Position numbers and translations under genes: made by a program. 64,000 nt of DNA from NCBI GenBank assembly GCA_036172665.1, contig CM069877.1, forward strand, positions 24,019,001 to 24,083,000. Direction: 5' to 3'. The DNA comes from Prosopocoilus inquinatus. Taxonomy: Eukaryota > Arthropoda > Insecta > Coleoptera > Lucanidae. Of the stretch, positions 44,976 through 54,620 are shown piece by piece (position 1 is the first letter of the stretch; each line of letters opens with the position of its first letter). The notes beneath the pieces were generated by a model. It searched no databases, was not told where the DNA came from, and worked only from the letters and a program-made list of their open reading frames with translations.

Positions 44976-47900
44976 TTACAGTGGTAATACACATAATTTG
45001 GTCGCCGGCCTCTTGAACATTTCGCCTCGAACACGGACAGTGGCTGTCCGGACTACTCCGTCGGCTCCCGGATGGACCTTCTCGATACGCCCCGTCTTCC
45101 ATCGTAACGGTGGTGCGTTGTCCTCCTTGATGATAACTAATTGTCCTGGACATAAATTGGTTTTTCCCTTGGTGATCCATTTCGTCCGCTGCTGAAGCTG
45201 GTTGAGGTACTCCTTGTGCCATCGATTCCAAAAATGCTGCTTTAACATTTCAATTTGTTGCCAATAAGATAAACGATTAGTATTTAAATGCAATAAATTT
45301 GGCTCTGGCATGGCTGTGAGAGAGTCTCCAATTAGGAAATGGCCAGGTGTTAAGTATGATTGGTCGTTGGGATCTTCAGAGATGGGAGTTAGAGGTCGGG
45401 AATTGAGGATTGCTTCGATTTGAACAATTAAAGTGCGAAATTGCTCAAATGTAAGTGATGCATTGCCTGCTACTCTTCGCAAATGGTGTTTCATACTCTT
45501 TACGGCAGCTTCCCATAGGCCACCAAAATGGGGACTTCTTGGAGGGATGAAATGCCACGTTATGTTGTGTTCAGCGTAATATTTTGATAAGGCAGTTTGA
45601 GATATTTGCGAATAAAATTGTTGATATAATTTGTTAATTTCGTTTTTTGATCCTACGAAATTAGTTGCATTGTCAGAGAAGAGGTTTGATACATTTCCTC
45701 GTCTTGCCATAAATCTTTTTAAAGTGCTCAAGAATGCTTCGCTGGAGAGGTCGCTGACTGCTTCAATGTGGACTGCCTTTGTTACCATGCAAACGAATAT
45801 GGCTACATATATTTTGTACGTTTTTGCGTTTCGAATCTTGCGCTCGCGAACTTGGAATGGTCCACAAAAGTCAACGCCGCTATTGCTGAATGGCCGCGCC
45901 CTTTCCAATCGCGCGCGTGGTAAATTGCCCATAACAGGGTTGTCTATAGTTGGATTTGACTTAAAGCAAATGATGCATTTTCTTATAGAGTGTTTTGCAG
46001 AATTTCTAATGGACAATGGCCAAGAGTCATTTCTAATGGCAGCGATTGTACCTTGAACGCCAGAATGAAGTTCTCTTCGATGGTAATGTTCTATTACCAG
46101 CGTTGTGAATGCGTGTTTGGCTGGTAATAAAATAGGATGCCGATGAGAATATGGCAAGTCAGCATGCTTGAGGCGACCGCCAACTCTGATGAGTCCCTGT
46201 TCATCAAGAAACGGATTTAAAGATAGAAACTTGCTTCTTCGATTCACTGAGCCAGAACGTTCGAGTTGTCTTAAATCGGACTTGAATTCTTCCTTTTGCA
46301 CTATTTTAAGTAGCTGGATGCGAGTGTTTTCAATTTCAACCAATGTGAGACATTCGTGGTGTATCCGTGACTCATCATTAGCTAAGCGTCCCTTTATGTT
46401 ATTGATAAAGCGCCTGCAATAGGCCGTGATTCTAAGAAGCCTTGTGTATGAAGAATGTAACGAAAATATTTCGCAATAGCCTTCATTAGCGATGTGACAA
46501 ACAGTTGTTAATTTTTCCTCTGGAATGGGATCATTTAATTCGATGGTGTCAAATACTGTGGGTTCTTGTAGAGCCTTTGAAGTCCACACTGGACCGTGCC
46601 ACCAGATGAAACACTTAGAGAGATTTTCGGGCTCAATGCCGCGGGATATTATATCAGCTGGATTGTTTTCTGATGTTACGTGATTCCAAGCGTTTGCGTC
46701 GGACAATTCCCTTATTTCATCTATTCTATTCGCCACGAATGGTTTCCATCTTCTGTTGGTCGCCTTAATCCAAGTTAGTACAATCGTGGAATCAGTCCAG
46801 TATCTGATGCAACTGAAATTCACATTTATCGTCTCCGTTACCTTATCAACTAAGCGGGCTAAAAGTACAGCACCACATAATTCTAATCTTGGAAGAGACG
46901 TTGGTTTTAATGGCGCAACTTTGGATTTGGCACAAAGTAGTTGACTTGAAATGTTACCTTCCAGCGAAATCGTCTTGATGTAGATGCAACAACCATAAGC
47001 CAGTTCACTGCTGTCGCAAAACCCATGAAGTTCTACTTGCACAATGTCTTTGGTGGGAATTACCTTTCTTGGAATTCTCAAAGATGTAAGTGTATTGATC
47101 TGATTTTTCCACGCCATGAAGTGGGAATGAATTTCAAGTGGCACTGATTCGTCCCAATCAAGTTTCAATTGCCAAAGCCTTTGCATTAAGATTTTGGCCG
47201 TTATGATTACAGGTCTTAGTAGACCTAGTGGATCGTACATACCAGCAATAAAAGCCAGTACACACCTTTTTGTTAGTTTGTCGCTAATTTGTCTCTGTGG
47301 AACATCAAACAGGAGAACATCGCTCTGGGAGTTCCATGATATACCTAACGTTTTTGTGACTTCCTTATCTAAAGAATAGTTTGATGCCTCGCATGTGGCG
47401 TCTTGATCACTGAGTAATTGGGGAACGTTAGAATTCCACTTCCTCAATTCAAAACCTCCTGACTGAAGAAGTTTTGAAGTTTCAGTCATAATTACCTTCG
47501 CTTCATCGACTGTGCAAGCACCGGAAATCAAGTCGTCTACGTAAAAGTCCCTGAGGGTTACAGCGGACCCAGTAGGAAAGTTTTTCTTTTCTTCCTCAGC
47601 TAATAGTTGAAGACATCTAGTAGCTAAATAAGAGGCTGCAGCTGTCCCGTATGTGACCGCAGTTAATTCGAAGGTCTGGACTGGTTGATGGTTGTCTGTT
47701 CTCCAAAGAATCCTTTGAAAATGCCTATCAGATTTATCCACGAGAATTTGCCGATACATTTTAGCTATGTCCGCGGTGATGACAACCTGATGTGTTCTAA
47801 ATCTAGTAATAATGCTAAACAAATCCTGTTGTAATGTTGGCCCAACCATCAATAGATCGTTCAAAGCAATACCGGATGAACTTTTTGCGGATCCATCGAA

Positions 47901-48155
47901 TACCACGCGCAGTTTTGTAGTAGAGCTGTCAGGCTTCTGCACGCAATGATGAGGTAAGTAGAATCCCGATGAGATGTCATACTCAGGATCTGATATGTCC
48001 ACTGATTTCATGTGTCCTAACATTAAATATTCTTTCAAAAAATTTGAATATTGATTATTCAGTTCGGAGTTTTGTTTCAATCGCTTCTCAAGGTTGTAGA
48101 ATCTTTTCAATGCCAAGCTGTAGGATTCACCTAGCATTTCTGAATCTCGTTTCAA
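44976..48155 (-). CDS. pol: BEL/Pao Pol: RT, RNase H, integrase
   Basis: The 1059-residue frame is close to full length for the Pol part. RT lies at about residues 60-300, with KLRVVFDGSAKS and the catalytic FYVDDL box. RNase H follows at about 385-490 (HGFCDSSELAYGC, LPRLELCGAVLL, YWTDS). The integrase zinc-binding region is at about 665-735 (H...H and CIICF). The catalytic core includes VDFCGPF, NATNFVG and a Glu in HFGGLWEAAVKS, giving the D, D, E set. It reverse-transcribes and integrates the element in the cytoplasm and nucleus. No internal stop or frameshift is seen. It follows the gag-protease frame after a single UGA at 48162-48164, so expression would need readthrough. Confidence 0.95.
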   Translation of the reverse strand: MKRDSEMLGESYSLALKRFYNLEKRLKQNSELNNQYSNFLKEYLMLGHMKSVDISDPEYDISSGFYLPHHCVQKPDSSTTKLRVVFDGSAKSSSGIALNDLLMVGPTLQQDLFSIITRFRTHQVVITADIAKMYRQILVDKSDRHFQRILWRTDNHQPVQTFELTAVTYGTAAASYLATRCLQLLAEEEKKNFPTGSAVTLRDFYVDDLISGACTVDEAKVIMTETSKLLQSGGFELRKWNSNVPQLLSDQDATCEASNYSLDKEVTKTLGISWNSQSDVLLFDVPQRQISDKLTKRCVLAFIAGMYDPLGLLRPVIITAKILMQRLWQLKLDWDESVPLEIHSHFMAWKNQINTLTSLRIPRKVIPTKDIVQVELHGFCDSSELAYGCCIYIKTISLEGNISSQLLCAKSKVAPLKPTSLPRLELCGAVLLARLVDKVTETINVNFSCIRYWTDSTIVLTWIKATNRRWKPFVANRIDEIRELSDANAWNHVTSENNPADIISRGIEPENLSKCFIWWHGPVWTSKALQEPTVFDTIELNDPIPEEKLTTVCHIANEGYCEIFSLHSSYTRLLRITAYCRRFINNIKGRLANDESRIHHECLTLVEIENTRIQLLKIVQKEEFKSDLRQLERSGSVNRRSKFLSLNPFLDEQGLIRVGGRLKHADLPYSHRHPILLPAKHAFTTLVIEHYHRRELHSGVQGTIAAIRNDSWPLSIRNSAKHSIRKCIICFKSNPTIDNPVMGNLPRARLERARPFSNSGVDFCGPFQVRERKIRNAKTYKIYVAIFVCMVTKAVHIEAVSDLSSEAFLSTLKRFMARRGNVSNLFSDNATNFVGSKNEINKLYQQFYSQISQTALSKYYAEHNITWHFIPPRSPHFGGLWEAAVKSMKHHLRRVAGNASLTFEQFRTLIVQIEAILNSRPLTPISEDPNDQSYLTPGHFLIGDSLTAMPEPNLLHLNTNRLSYWQQIEMLKQHFWNRWHKEYLNQLQQRTKWITKGKTNLCPGQLVIIKEDNAPPLRWKTGRIEKVHPGADGVVRTATVRVRGEMFKRPATKLCVLPL

Positions 48156-48161
48156 CGGAAG

Positions 48162-50081
48162 TCACACTGTGAAACGTCCGTGTTCATTTCTCCTGACGGT
48201 CCTTTTGAAGTGATCTTCACAAAGCTGCTCTTCAGGCGTGAAATGAACGCGCTTGCAACAATCTTCAAGCTTCCAAAACGTTGTAAGTTTGTCATCAAGA
48301 GAAGCATTAGTGATAAAATTGCAAACAGTAGAGCTGTGGCTCGACTTTTGTAATGAAGTTCCCGCTATTATCCAACCGAAATGAGTTTTCTGAAGGAATG
48401 GGTGGTTGTTGGTTGCCTTTATTTGGCCAACACACAACAACTTCCAAAAGAGATCAGCTCCGATGAGCATATCGATTGGACCTGGGATGTTAAATTTTGG
48501 ATCAGCTAGCCTTATGTTTTTAGGAATGTCGAAATTTGAAATGCTAACTGGTTTCAATGGTATCCTTTCTGTAATTTGATCAATTATAAGGCTTTTGAGA
48601 TTCCCGCGAAAGGCATTGAGACGTGATTTAATCTCAGTTTTAATAGAACGTTTGATTGACGATGTTGAATTGTTTATTCCTACCACTGGAATATGTAACG
48701 ATTCTTGAATGATACCTAATTGATTTGCGAGATTTGTAGTGATAAAGTTGGATTGGGAATCCGAATCAAGAAGCGCTCTGCATGATTGCAATTTGTGTTT
48801 CGCATCGTAAACGTCAATTAAAACCGTGGACAGAAATACTTCGGATGAAATGTCATGGTTTGCTGAGTGATTATTAACCGTCATACTTTCTGTCGACGTT
48901 GATGGCTGCTGAGAAGTTTCGTATGTGATGTGCAGCAATGTGTTATGCCTTTTCTTGCATTTTTTACAGGAACTGCTGACGTATTGACTTGAATGGTGAC
49001 CTCTCTTCAAGCAATTTACGCAGAGTCTTTTTGCTTTTATTTCCCTTAGGCGTTGATCTGTGCTCATCTTTAAGAATTTGTCGCACTGAAAAATCATATG
49101 TTTGCCCGTGCAGATCGGACAAATAACATTTGTAATCATCACGTGATTTATGCTTTTGTGTGATTTACTTTGTAGTGCTTGTGATAAACTTGATCCTTCG
49201 AATTTTCTAGAGATTGACTCTAGCGTTTGACACTTTTTGTTTAAAAATTTAATCATGTCGTCGAATGCAGGAATTGTCGTGGAAGATGGCAAATCAGTCT
49301 CCCAGTCCTTGAGTGTAGCAGAATCAAGTTTGCTTGTAATCAAGTGAATGAGTAAGTCATCCCATGAGTCAACTGGTCTGCCTAGTGATTTCAAAGCTCG
49401 TGTATGTTTCAAAATCCCGTCGAGTATTTGGCGTAAACCGACGTGATTTTCTTTGACGACCGTTGGTAAATTGAAGATTGACTTAACGTGATTTTGAATG
49501 ATTAAACGTTTGTTATCATATCTCGATTTTAACATATCCCATGCAACTTGGTAATTTTCATTTGAGACTGTTAATGAATCAAGTATTTGAATGGCGGTGC
49601 CTTTTAAAGCTGACTTTAAGTAGTGAAACTTTTGAATATCCGGAATCGACGTGTTTGAATGTATGAGTGAAGTAAATGTGTCGAAAAAAGGAACCCATTC
49701 TTCGTATCTTCCAGAAAAATGAGGTAATTCAATTTTAGGAAGACGCACGTTATTTTTTGTTTGCTCTTCAGATGCTTGATTGTTGATAGATATGGATTCA
49801 CCTTTTAAAAGAATTCGTTTGGACTGTCCCAATAATTGAAAATAATTATCTTCAAATTCATTTCTTAGCTCTTCTTGATATTCAGAATTTTCAAGACATT
49901 CAATTTGTGTTTGCACGTCGCTGAATTGATCCAAAATGCTAGTAAATTTGTCTTGGCGCTCTTTTAATATAATTAAATCTATTTCCGAGCTCAATGAATC
50001 GAGATATGTAGCAAATCTAGTGATTGATGATTTTAAATGCTTCCGCTTGTTCTTGCAAGTTTTCAATAGTGTTTCAGCCAT
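48162..50081 (-). CDS. gag: BEL/Pao Gag-protease
   Basis: The frame is 639 residues from an ATG 139 nt inside the 5' LTR border. A coiled-coil N-terminus is followed by the gag core (LPHFSGRYEEWVPFFDTF), then cysteine knuckles (CPIC...C and CVNCLKRGHHSS, CKKC). The aspartic protease region reads ALLDSDSQSNFI, where the family usually has a Gly after Asp-Ser; an Asp stands there instead. The frame ends with a UGA that is in phase with pol. The protease change may reduce activity, which is inference. Confidence 0.93.
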   Translation of the reverse strand: MAETLLKTCKNKRKHLKSSITRFATYLDSLSSEIDLIILKERQDKFTSILDQFSDVQTQIECLENSEYQEELRNEFEDNYFQLLGQSKRILLKGESISINNQASEEQTKNNVRLPKIELPHFSGRYEEWVPFFDTFTSLIHSNTSIPDIQKFHYLKSALKGTAIQILDSLTVSNENYQVAWDMLKSRYDNKRLIIQNHVKSIFNLPTVVKENHVGLRQILDGILKHTRALKSLGRPVDSWDDLLIHLITSKLDSATLKDWETDLPSSTTIPAFDDMIKFLNKKCQTLESISRKFEGSSLSQALQSKSHKSINHVMITNVICPICTGKHMIFQCDKFLKMSTDQRLREIKAKRLCVNCLKRGHHSSQYVSSSCKKCKKRHNTLLHITYETSQQPSTSTESMTVNNHSANHDISSEVFLSTVLIDVYDAKHKLQSCRALLDSDSQSNFITTNLANQLGIIQESLHIPVVGINNSTSSIKRSIKTEIKSRLNAFRGNLKSLIIDQITERIPLKPVSISNFDIPKNIRLADPKFNIPGPIDMLIGADLFWKLLCVGQIKATNNHPFLQKTHFGWIIAGTSLQKSSHSSTVCNFITNASLDDKLTTFWKLEDCCKRVHFTPEEQLCEDHFKRTVRRNEHGRFTV

Positions 50082-50198
50082 GATGTATAAGAAGCGTGAT
50101 TTTAGGAATTTGTGGAAAATGTAAATGGAGTAATTGGAGACTTACCTCTCGTTGTTGTTCGTAGTTCTGTGGCGTTGAAGGAGTTGTCGTTGGAGAAT

Positions 50199-50216
50199 CC
50201 GGCTCGAAGGACCAAA
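50199..50216 (-). promoter_or_regulatory. Primer binding site, tRNA-Tyr
   Basis: The minus strand TGGTCCTTCGAGCCGGAT lies a few bases inside the 5' LTR. It is complementary to the 3' end of animal tRNA-Tyr (CCGGCTCGAAGGACCA). Confidence 0.85.
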
Positions 50217-50219
50217 AAA

Positions 50220-51250
50220 TGTTGACGTTGGCACGTCTGATTCACCACCCACGGGTTGTAAGGCCGTATAGGTATATTGTTAACTTTGTTGGTGACAGTT
50301 ATTAATTGGAAAGGCACTAAGAAACATTAACACCTTTATTTCTAGTTTAATGATAGCACTAACAAAACTCAGAACTACACGAAACTTAAAGTTAATTACA
50401 CTAAAATCACTTCAAATACAGATTATTAATAGCGATGTAAAAATGTATTTACTTGACTGTTTGTATATTATGTGAACTGCTGTTCAACTTGTGAATTAAT
50501 GTAAGTGTGTGTATGATCACCGTTTGTGTTATTATGATGATCGTTGAGTATGTGTGATGACTGAATGAATGAATGTATGTATCTGTCTCTGCGTTTTAAG
50601 ACGTTACAGAATATATAGCTCAATACGAAGGGGAGATGGAAAAAATGCATAAAGTAATTCGTAGAAAATTAATAAAATGGGAAACAAAATGACTTTAAGT
50701 TGTTTTGTCGTTGTGATGAAAATTCAAAGAAGCTCGTAGGATTTTAAATGCACTTAATGCTTGTGAACTAGATGAGCGGTGACTTCCGCGAATAGTTAAG
50801 AAAAAATGGTCTGATATCTTAGACCGTCGAAAAGCAGGTACAACGCTTTGTGCGTATAGCACGTGTATTTCTAATACGAAGAAAATAAGAATCGAGTGAA
50901 AGATAGGTGAGTTTGTTCGAAGAAAATGTGGGGCTTAACTTGTTATGTTTAAGTGATTTTTAGAAGTTGACAATTCAGAGTGTTCAGATAAAAAATAATA
51001 GATTTTTATGTGGTGCATTCTTATTAATGTATACGCGGAAGGGCAAAACGCTAAAATTCCAAATAAGATTTACTCGGAAGGACGATATAAAGAATGCGTA
51101 AACATTTCGGTGGAGATTAAGCCGAATGATTTTAAAGTATAATACTAAACCAAATACCTGAACTAATTTACAGGAACTGAAGTGCGTTCTTAACTATAAA
51201 TTAATATTTGAATAAAATAAACTAAACACATTTGCATATTGTCCTGAACA
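50220..51250 (-). repeat. BEL/Pao 5' LTR
   Basis: It has the same length as the other LTR and is practically identical to it. On the element's strand it precedes the primer site. Confidence 0.95.
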
Positions 51251-51255
51251 GATGC

Positions 51256-52040
51256 TGTGCGTGAAATGCTTGAGCGAGATCCTCATGTAATATACCGTGA
51301 GATTCATGCACCCTTACGCATTATACGAAAGCAATACACCAGATTTTGCATGATCATTTGAACGTACGAAAGCTTTGCAGTCGTTGGATCCCACACAATT
51401 TAACAGAAGCGCAAAAGCAGGGTCGTGTCAAATGGTGCGAATAAATGCTCAAGAAATTCAATGGAGGTCATTCAAATTTAGTTTATAACATCGTTACTGG
51501 TGACGAAACGTGGATCTATACGTACGAGCCAGAACGTAAACAACAATCTACCGTTTGGGTATTTCAAAATGAAACAAAACCAACAAAAGTTGTCCGTTCA
51601 AGCAGTGCTGCGAAGCAAATGATTGCTTGTTTCTTTGGTTTAACTGGACATGTAGCAACCGTGGGTTAAGAGGATCGAAAAACCGTGAATGGTATACTAC
51701 AATTTGTTTGCCGGAAGTCATCGATCAAATAAGAAGAAACAATGGAAATCGACGAATTCGTAGAATAATTATTCTCCATCATGACAACACCAGCTCTCAC
51801 TCAGCCCGTCAAACAGTTGATTTTTTGTCCAACAAAAATGTTGAATTAATGACTCATTGTCCATATTCACCTGATTTGTCACCTAATGATTTCTTTTTAT
51901 TCCCAAATATCAAAAATAAAATGCGTGGTGAGCGATTTTCGTCAGCTGAAGCAGCGGTTGAAACATTCCGGACACTGGTTTCTGAGGTACCATCTTTAGA
52001 GCGGAAAACGTGCTTTAGAAATTGGTTCGAGCGTATGTAA
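51256..52040 (+). pseudogene. mariner transposase C-terminal part
   Basis: It carries the catalytic residues of a D,D34D mariner: VTGDETWIYTYEPE (first Asp), ILHHDNTSSHSA (second Asp), and YSPDLSPNDFFLFP (third Asp). Frames change at about 51330, 51445 and 51660, so at least two or three small indels have killed it. It continues directly from 43872 once the BEL element is removed. Confidence 0.9.
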
Positions 52041-52150
52041 AAGTGCATTGACGTCAAAGGAGAATACTTCGAAAAACAATGATACCGTTTACCAAATTTC
52101 ATATGCGTTTTTTCATACCATATCCAGAAACTTTTCCAGCAGCCCACGTA

Positions 52151-52948
52151 AATAGCGCATCTAATAATGGTAAAAAGTTATATGGCATTCCATTTAAAGA
52201 AAATAGTTATCGTAGTTTGAATATTCTCAAGTTTATTAATTTTTTATTAAGAACTTATGTTGCTAGAATTTTTTCTTTAGTGTAACTGAAAAAGCGTTTC
52301 AGGACGAAATTTTTGCAAAAAACCATAAGTCCCTAACGTCATTTGTTCGGAAGATATTTGCATTTGTTTGAGGTACTGCAAGAGCGATAATTTTTTTAAA
52401 AAGTTGAATAATGCGAAAACGCTTCAGATTAGACTCTATGTATGGTACACTAGGTCACATTAAAATTCAATCCAGAATCCGAAAATGTAAAAATATTTAT
52501 TTATTTAAAATACCGAAGTGACCTAACGCCCACGCTAAACGGAACACTCTGTACACGTCAAACTAATTTTAAAATATGCTCCACATGATCCTGTGAAAGT
52601 TTAACTTGAAACATTTTTTCGTAAAATTAGTAACTAGAGAGGTATGAAAGAATTCGCCTAAAGTGGGACACTCTGTATATATATGGGCAGCCTAATCCCT
52701 TAGGGGCCGATTTCTCAGTCACAGTTTAATCATGGCCGACTCTATAATAAACTACGCTTATATGGCCGTCTCAATTCAAAGTTAGTATATGGGAAATTGC
52801 CTCATGAAATATCGGACGGATTCGACATTTTTCGTATGGGTCTCAGGACTACGTCACTCGTCCAAGCTGAAGCTCCATTTAAGGCCATCCGACACCTCTC
52901 AAGTGATATGTTTCAAAAACGAGAGATGTCTTTGAGATCGAGGACAGA
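52151..52948. other. Intergenic stretch, no gene seen
   Basis: It is AT-rich, with a half-copy of a GGGGCCGATTTCTCAGTCACAG-like repeat end near 52700. No conserved frame. Confidence 0.55.
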
Positions 52949-52952
52949 TTAA

Positions 52953-53899
52953 GGCACTCGATCTCTGTCTAAGGACACAGGTACTGCCATCATATGGTTT
53001 TGACACTTGACAGTGGGTATAAACAGAAGTTTCAATAATTTATTGGTTAATATTGAAAAATTTTGTGCAAATCGTTTTTGATTGCAGTGAGAACCTCGAG
53101 CAGCCTCTGGACAGCTGTTTCAGCCCTGCTTGGGGCTTTTTCAGCAGAAACGTAGCTCGACATTCCCACTGCAGACCAAAAACGACTTGCCCAATTTATT
53201 CGCAAATGCGATGTAAGAATCATGAACATATAAAATAGCGACATCTTACTATCGCTTTTTGACCTAACATTGCAGTAGGATAGACAAATTGAAGCGGGAT
53301 TTGCTCCTAATGAGTCCCCCATGCAAGGCGGCCATGCTTGCTGTCAAAGCATAATGAAGCTGATTTTAGAAAAATTTTGTGCAAATCGTTTTTTTTTTGC
53401 AGTGGGAATGTCGAGCTACGTTTCTGCTGAAGAAGCCCCAAGCAGGGCTGAAACAGCTGTCCAGAGGCTGCTCGAGGTTCTCACTGCAATCAAAAACGAT
53501 TTGCACAAAATTTTTCTAAAATCTTTCATTATGCTTTGACAGCAAGCATGGCCGCCTTGCATGGGGGACTCATTAGGAGCAAATCCCGCTTCAATTTGTC
53601 TATCCTACTGCAATGTTAGGTCAAAAAGCGATAGTAAGATGTCGCTATTTTATATGTTTACAATTTTCCGTTTATTATGTCATATTCCTATTGTAAATGC
53701 TTGGAGTTATTATAAATTTATATTTTTCCTCAATAAAATGGAAATTTAAAGTAATCTGCCTCATTTTTCGTCTTGATTTACATAAAATATTGCAGTTTGT
53801 CATTTTTGACAACCCACTCGTTCAAGGTCAAATACCCACTATCGCTTGTCAAAAACATATGATGGCAGTACCTGTGTCCTTAGACAGAGATCGAGTGCC
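52953..53899. mobile_element. TTAA-flanked fold-back element, complete reference copy
   Basis: TTAA lies at 52949-52952 and 53900-53903. The inverted ends start GGCACTCGATCTCTGTCTAA and are perfect for about 44 bp. Inside, the order is core A, block B, inverse A, inverse B. The A unit (53060-53215) contains CAGCTGTTTCAGCCCTGCTT, and the B unit (53226-53358) ends TGTCAAAGCATAATGAA. TTAA target duplication is typical of piggyBac-type elements. No transposase is present, so this is a non-autonomous member. Confidence 0.85.
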
Positions 53900-54119
53900 T
53901 TAAGACAGATGATTTACAACCTGGGCGGAATTTAATAGCTCTGACTATTTAGGCGGTGAACGACTTCGGTATACCGTATGTCCGTCTGCCATTAGGACAT
54001 AGGGATTAACATGGGAAAACAGAAATTAATTTATATTATCTTCCTGAATAAATCCATATGAATTTGAAGGTTGCAGTCGGAAAGACATTTGAAGTATTTT
54101 GATATTAAATGTATGATAC

Positions 54120-54351
54120 TGTGGCGAGCCACTCAGCACTACGTCACACTGAAGGTCACACTGAAGGCAAGAGTCTGCAGATCATCGATTCGACGGCAGA
54201 TCGGAGGCGCCACGTGCATTATTTAGTCACTAAAAAGAGATCAAGTGGTAAACCTGACTATCAAAGTATGTGGAGAGCCCTATATAGCCTGAGGAGACAG
54301 CTAATAGAGAACCACCAGATGAAGTTAGCCATCCCCAAATTGGGCTGCGGA
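54120..54351 (+). mobile_element. Gypsy copy 2: LTR stub fused to macrodomain region
   Basis: The first 36 bases are the start of the gypsy LTR (TGTGGCGAGCCACTCAGC). After a 12-base local duplication (TCACACTGAAGG) the sequence jumps into the macrodomain code at GGCAAGAG and continues to 54351, where the P-type element interrupts it. All of gag and most of pol are absent. The macrodomain part reads HVHYLVTKKRSSGKPDY and the LGCG motif. Confidence 0.88.
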
Positions 54352-54620
54352 CATGCCCTGTTAAGTCTTTGTTAATTTACCGAACCTTATTTAGTAGTTT
54401 TCACTTTTGTCACACGTGTCGCTACATGTATAAAATGAAATGAAGTTGGTAAGAATGCGAATTTACGATTTTCAGTTGGCAGTCCGAACGATCGTGTTTG
54501 AATCCACCACGTGCGTTGAAATTAACCTTAATCATTGTCAGTGCGGTAGTTTTGGTGTAAGGTTTTGTGTGTGCCCAAACATAACGTCTACTGAAAAAAA
54601 GTGTTGTTTTCCGAATCATA

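Larger units (their letters stand above)
43873..51250 (-). mobile_element. BEL/Pao LTR retrotransposon, young
   Basis: The LTRs 43873-44903 and 50220-51250 are both 1031 bp, with the 5-bp duplication GATGC on each side (43868-43872 and 51251-51255). By eye I found one difference between the LTRs (C at 43946, T at 50293). The minus strand codes gag-protease (50081-48162) and pol (48155-44976) in the same frame, separated by one UGA. The primer site fits tRNA-Tyr. The domain order RT, RNase H, integrase and the FYVDD box are typical of BEL/Pao. Confidence 0.96.
43471..52148 (+). mobile_element. mariner element interrupted by a BEL/Pao element
   Basis: The inverted ends CGTGGGCTGCTGGAAAAATT and TTTTCCAGCAGCCCACG are flanked by TA (43469-43470 and 52149-52150). 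Leaving out the BEL element with one target copy gives about 1295 bp, the classic mariner length. Transposase pieces lie on the + strand on both sides. Confidence 0.92.

Noticed and set aside
44917..46422. Plus-strand frames opposite the BEL/Pao pol
   Set aside because: They are antisense shadows of the well-supported minus-strand polyprotein.
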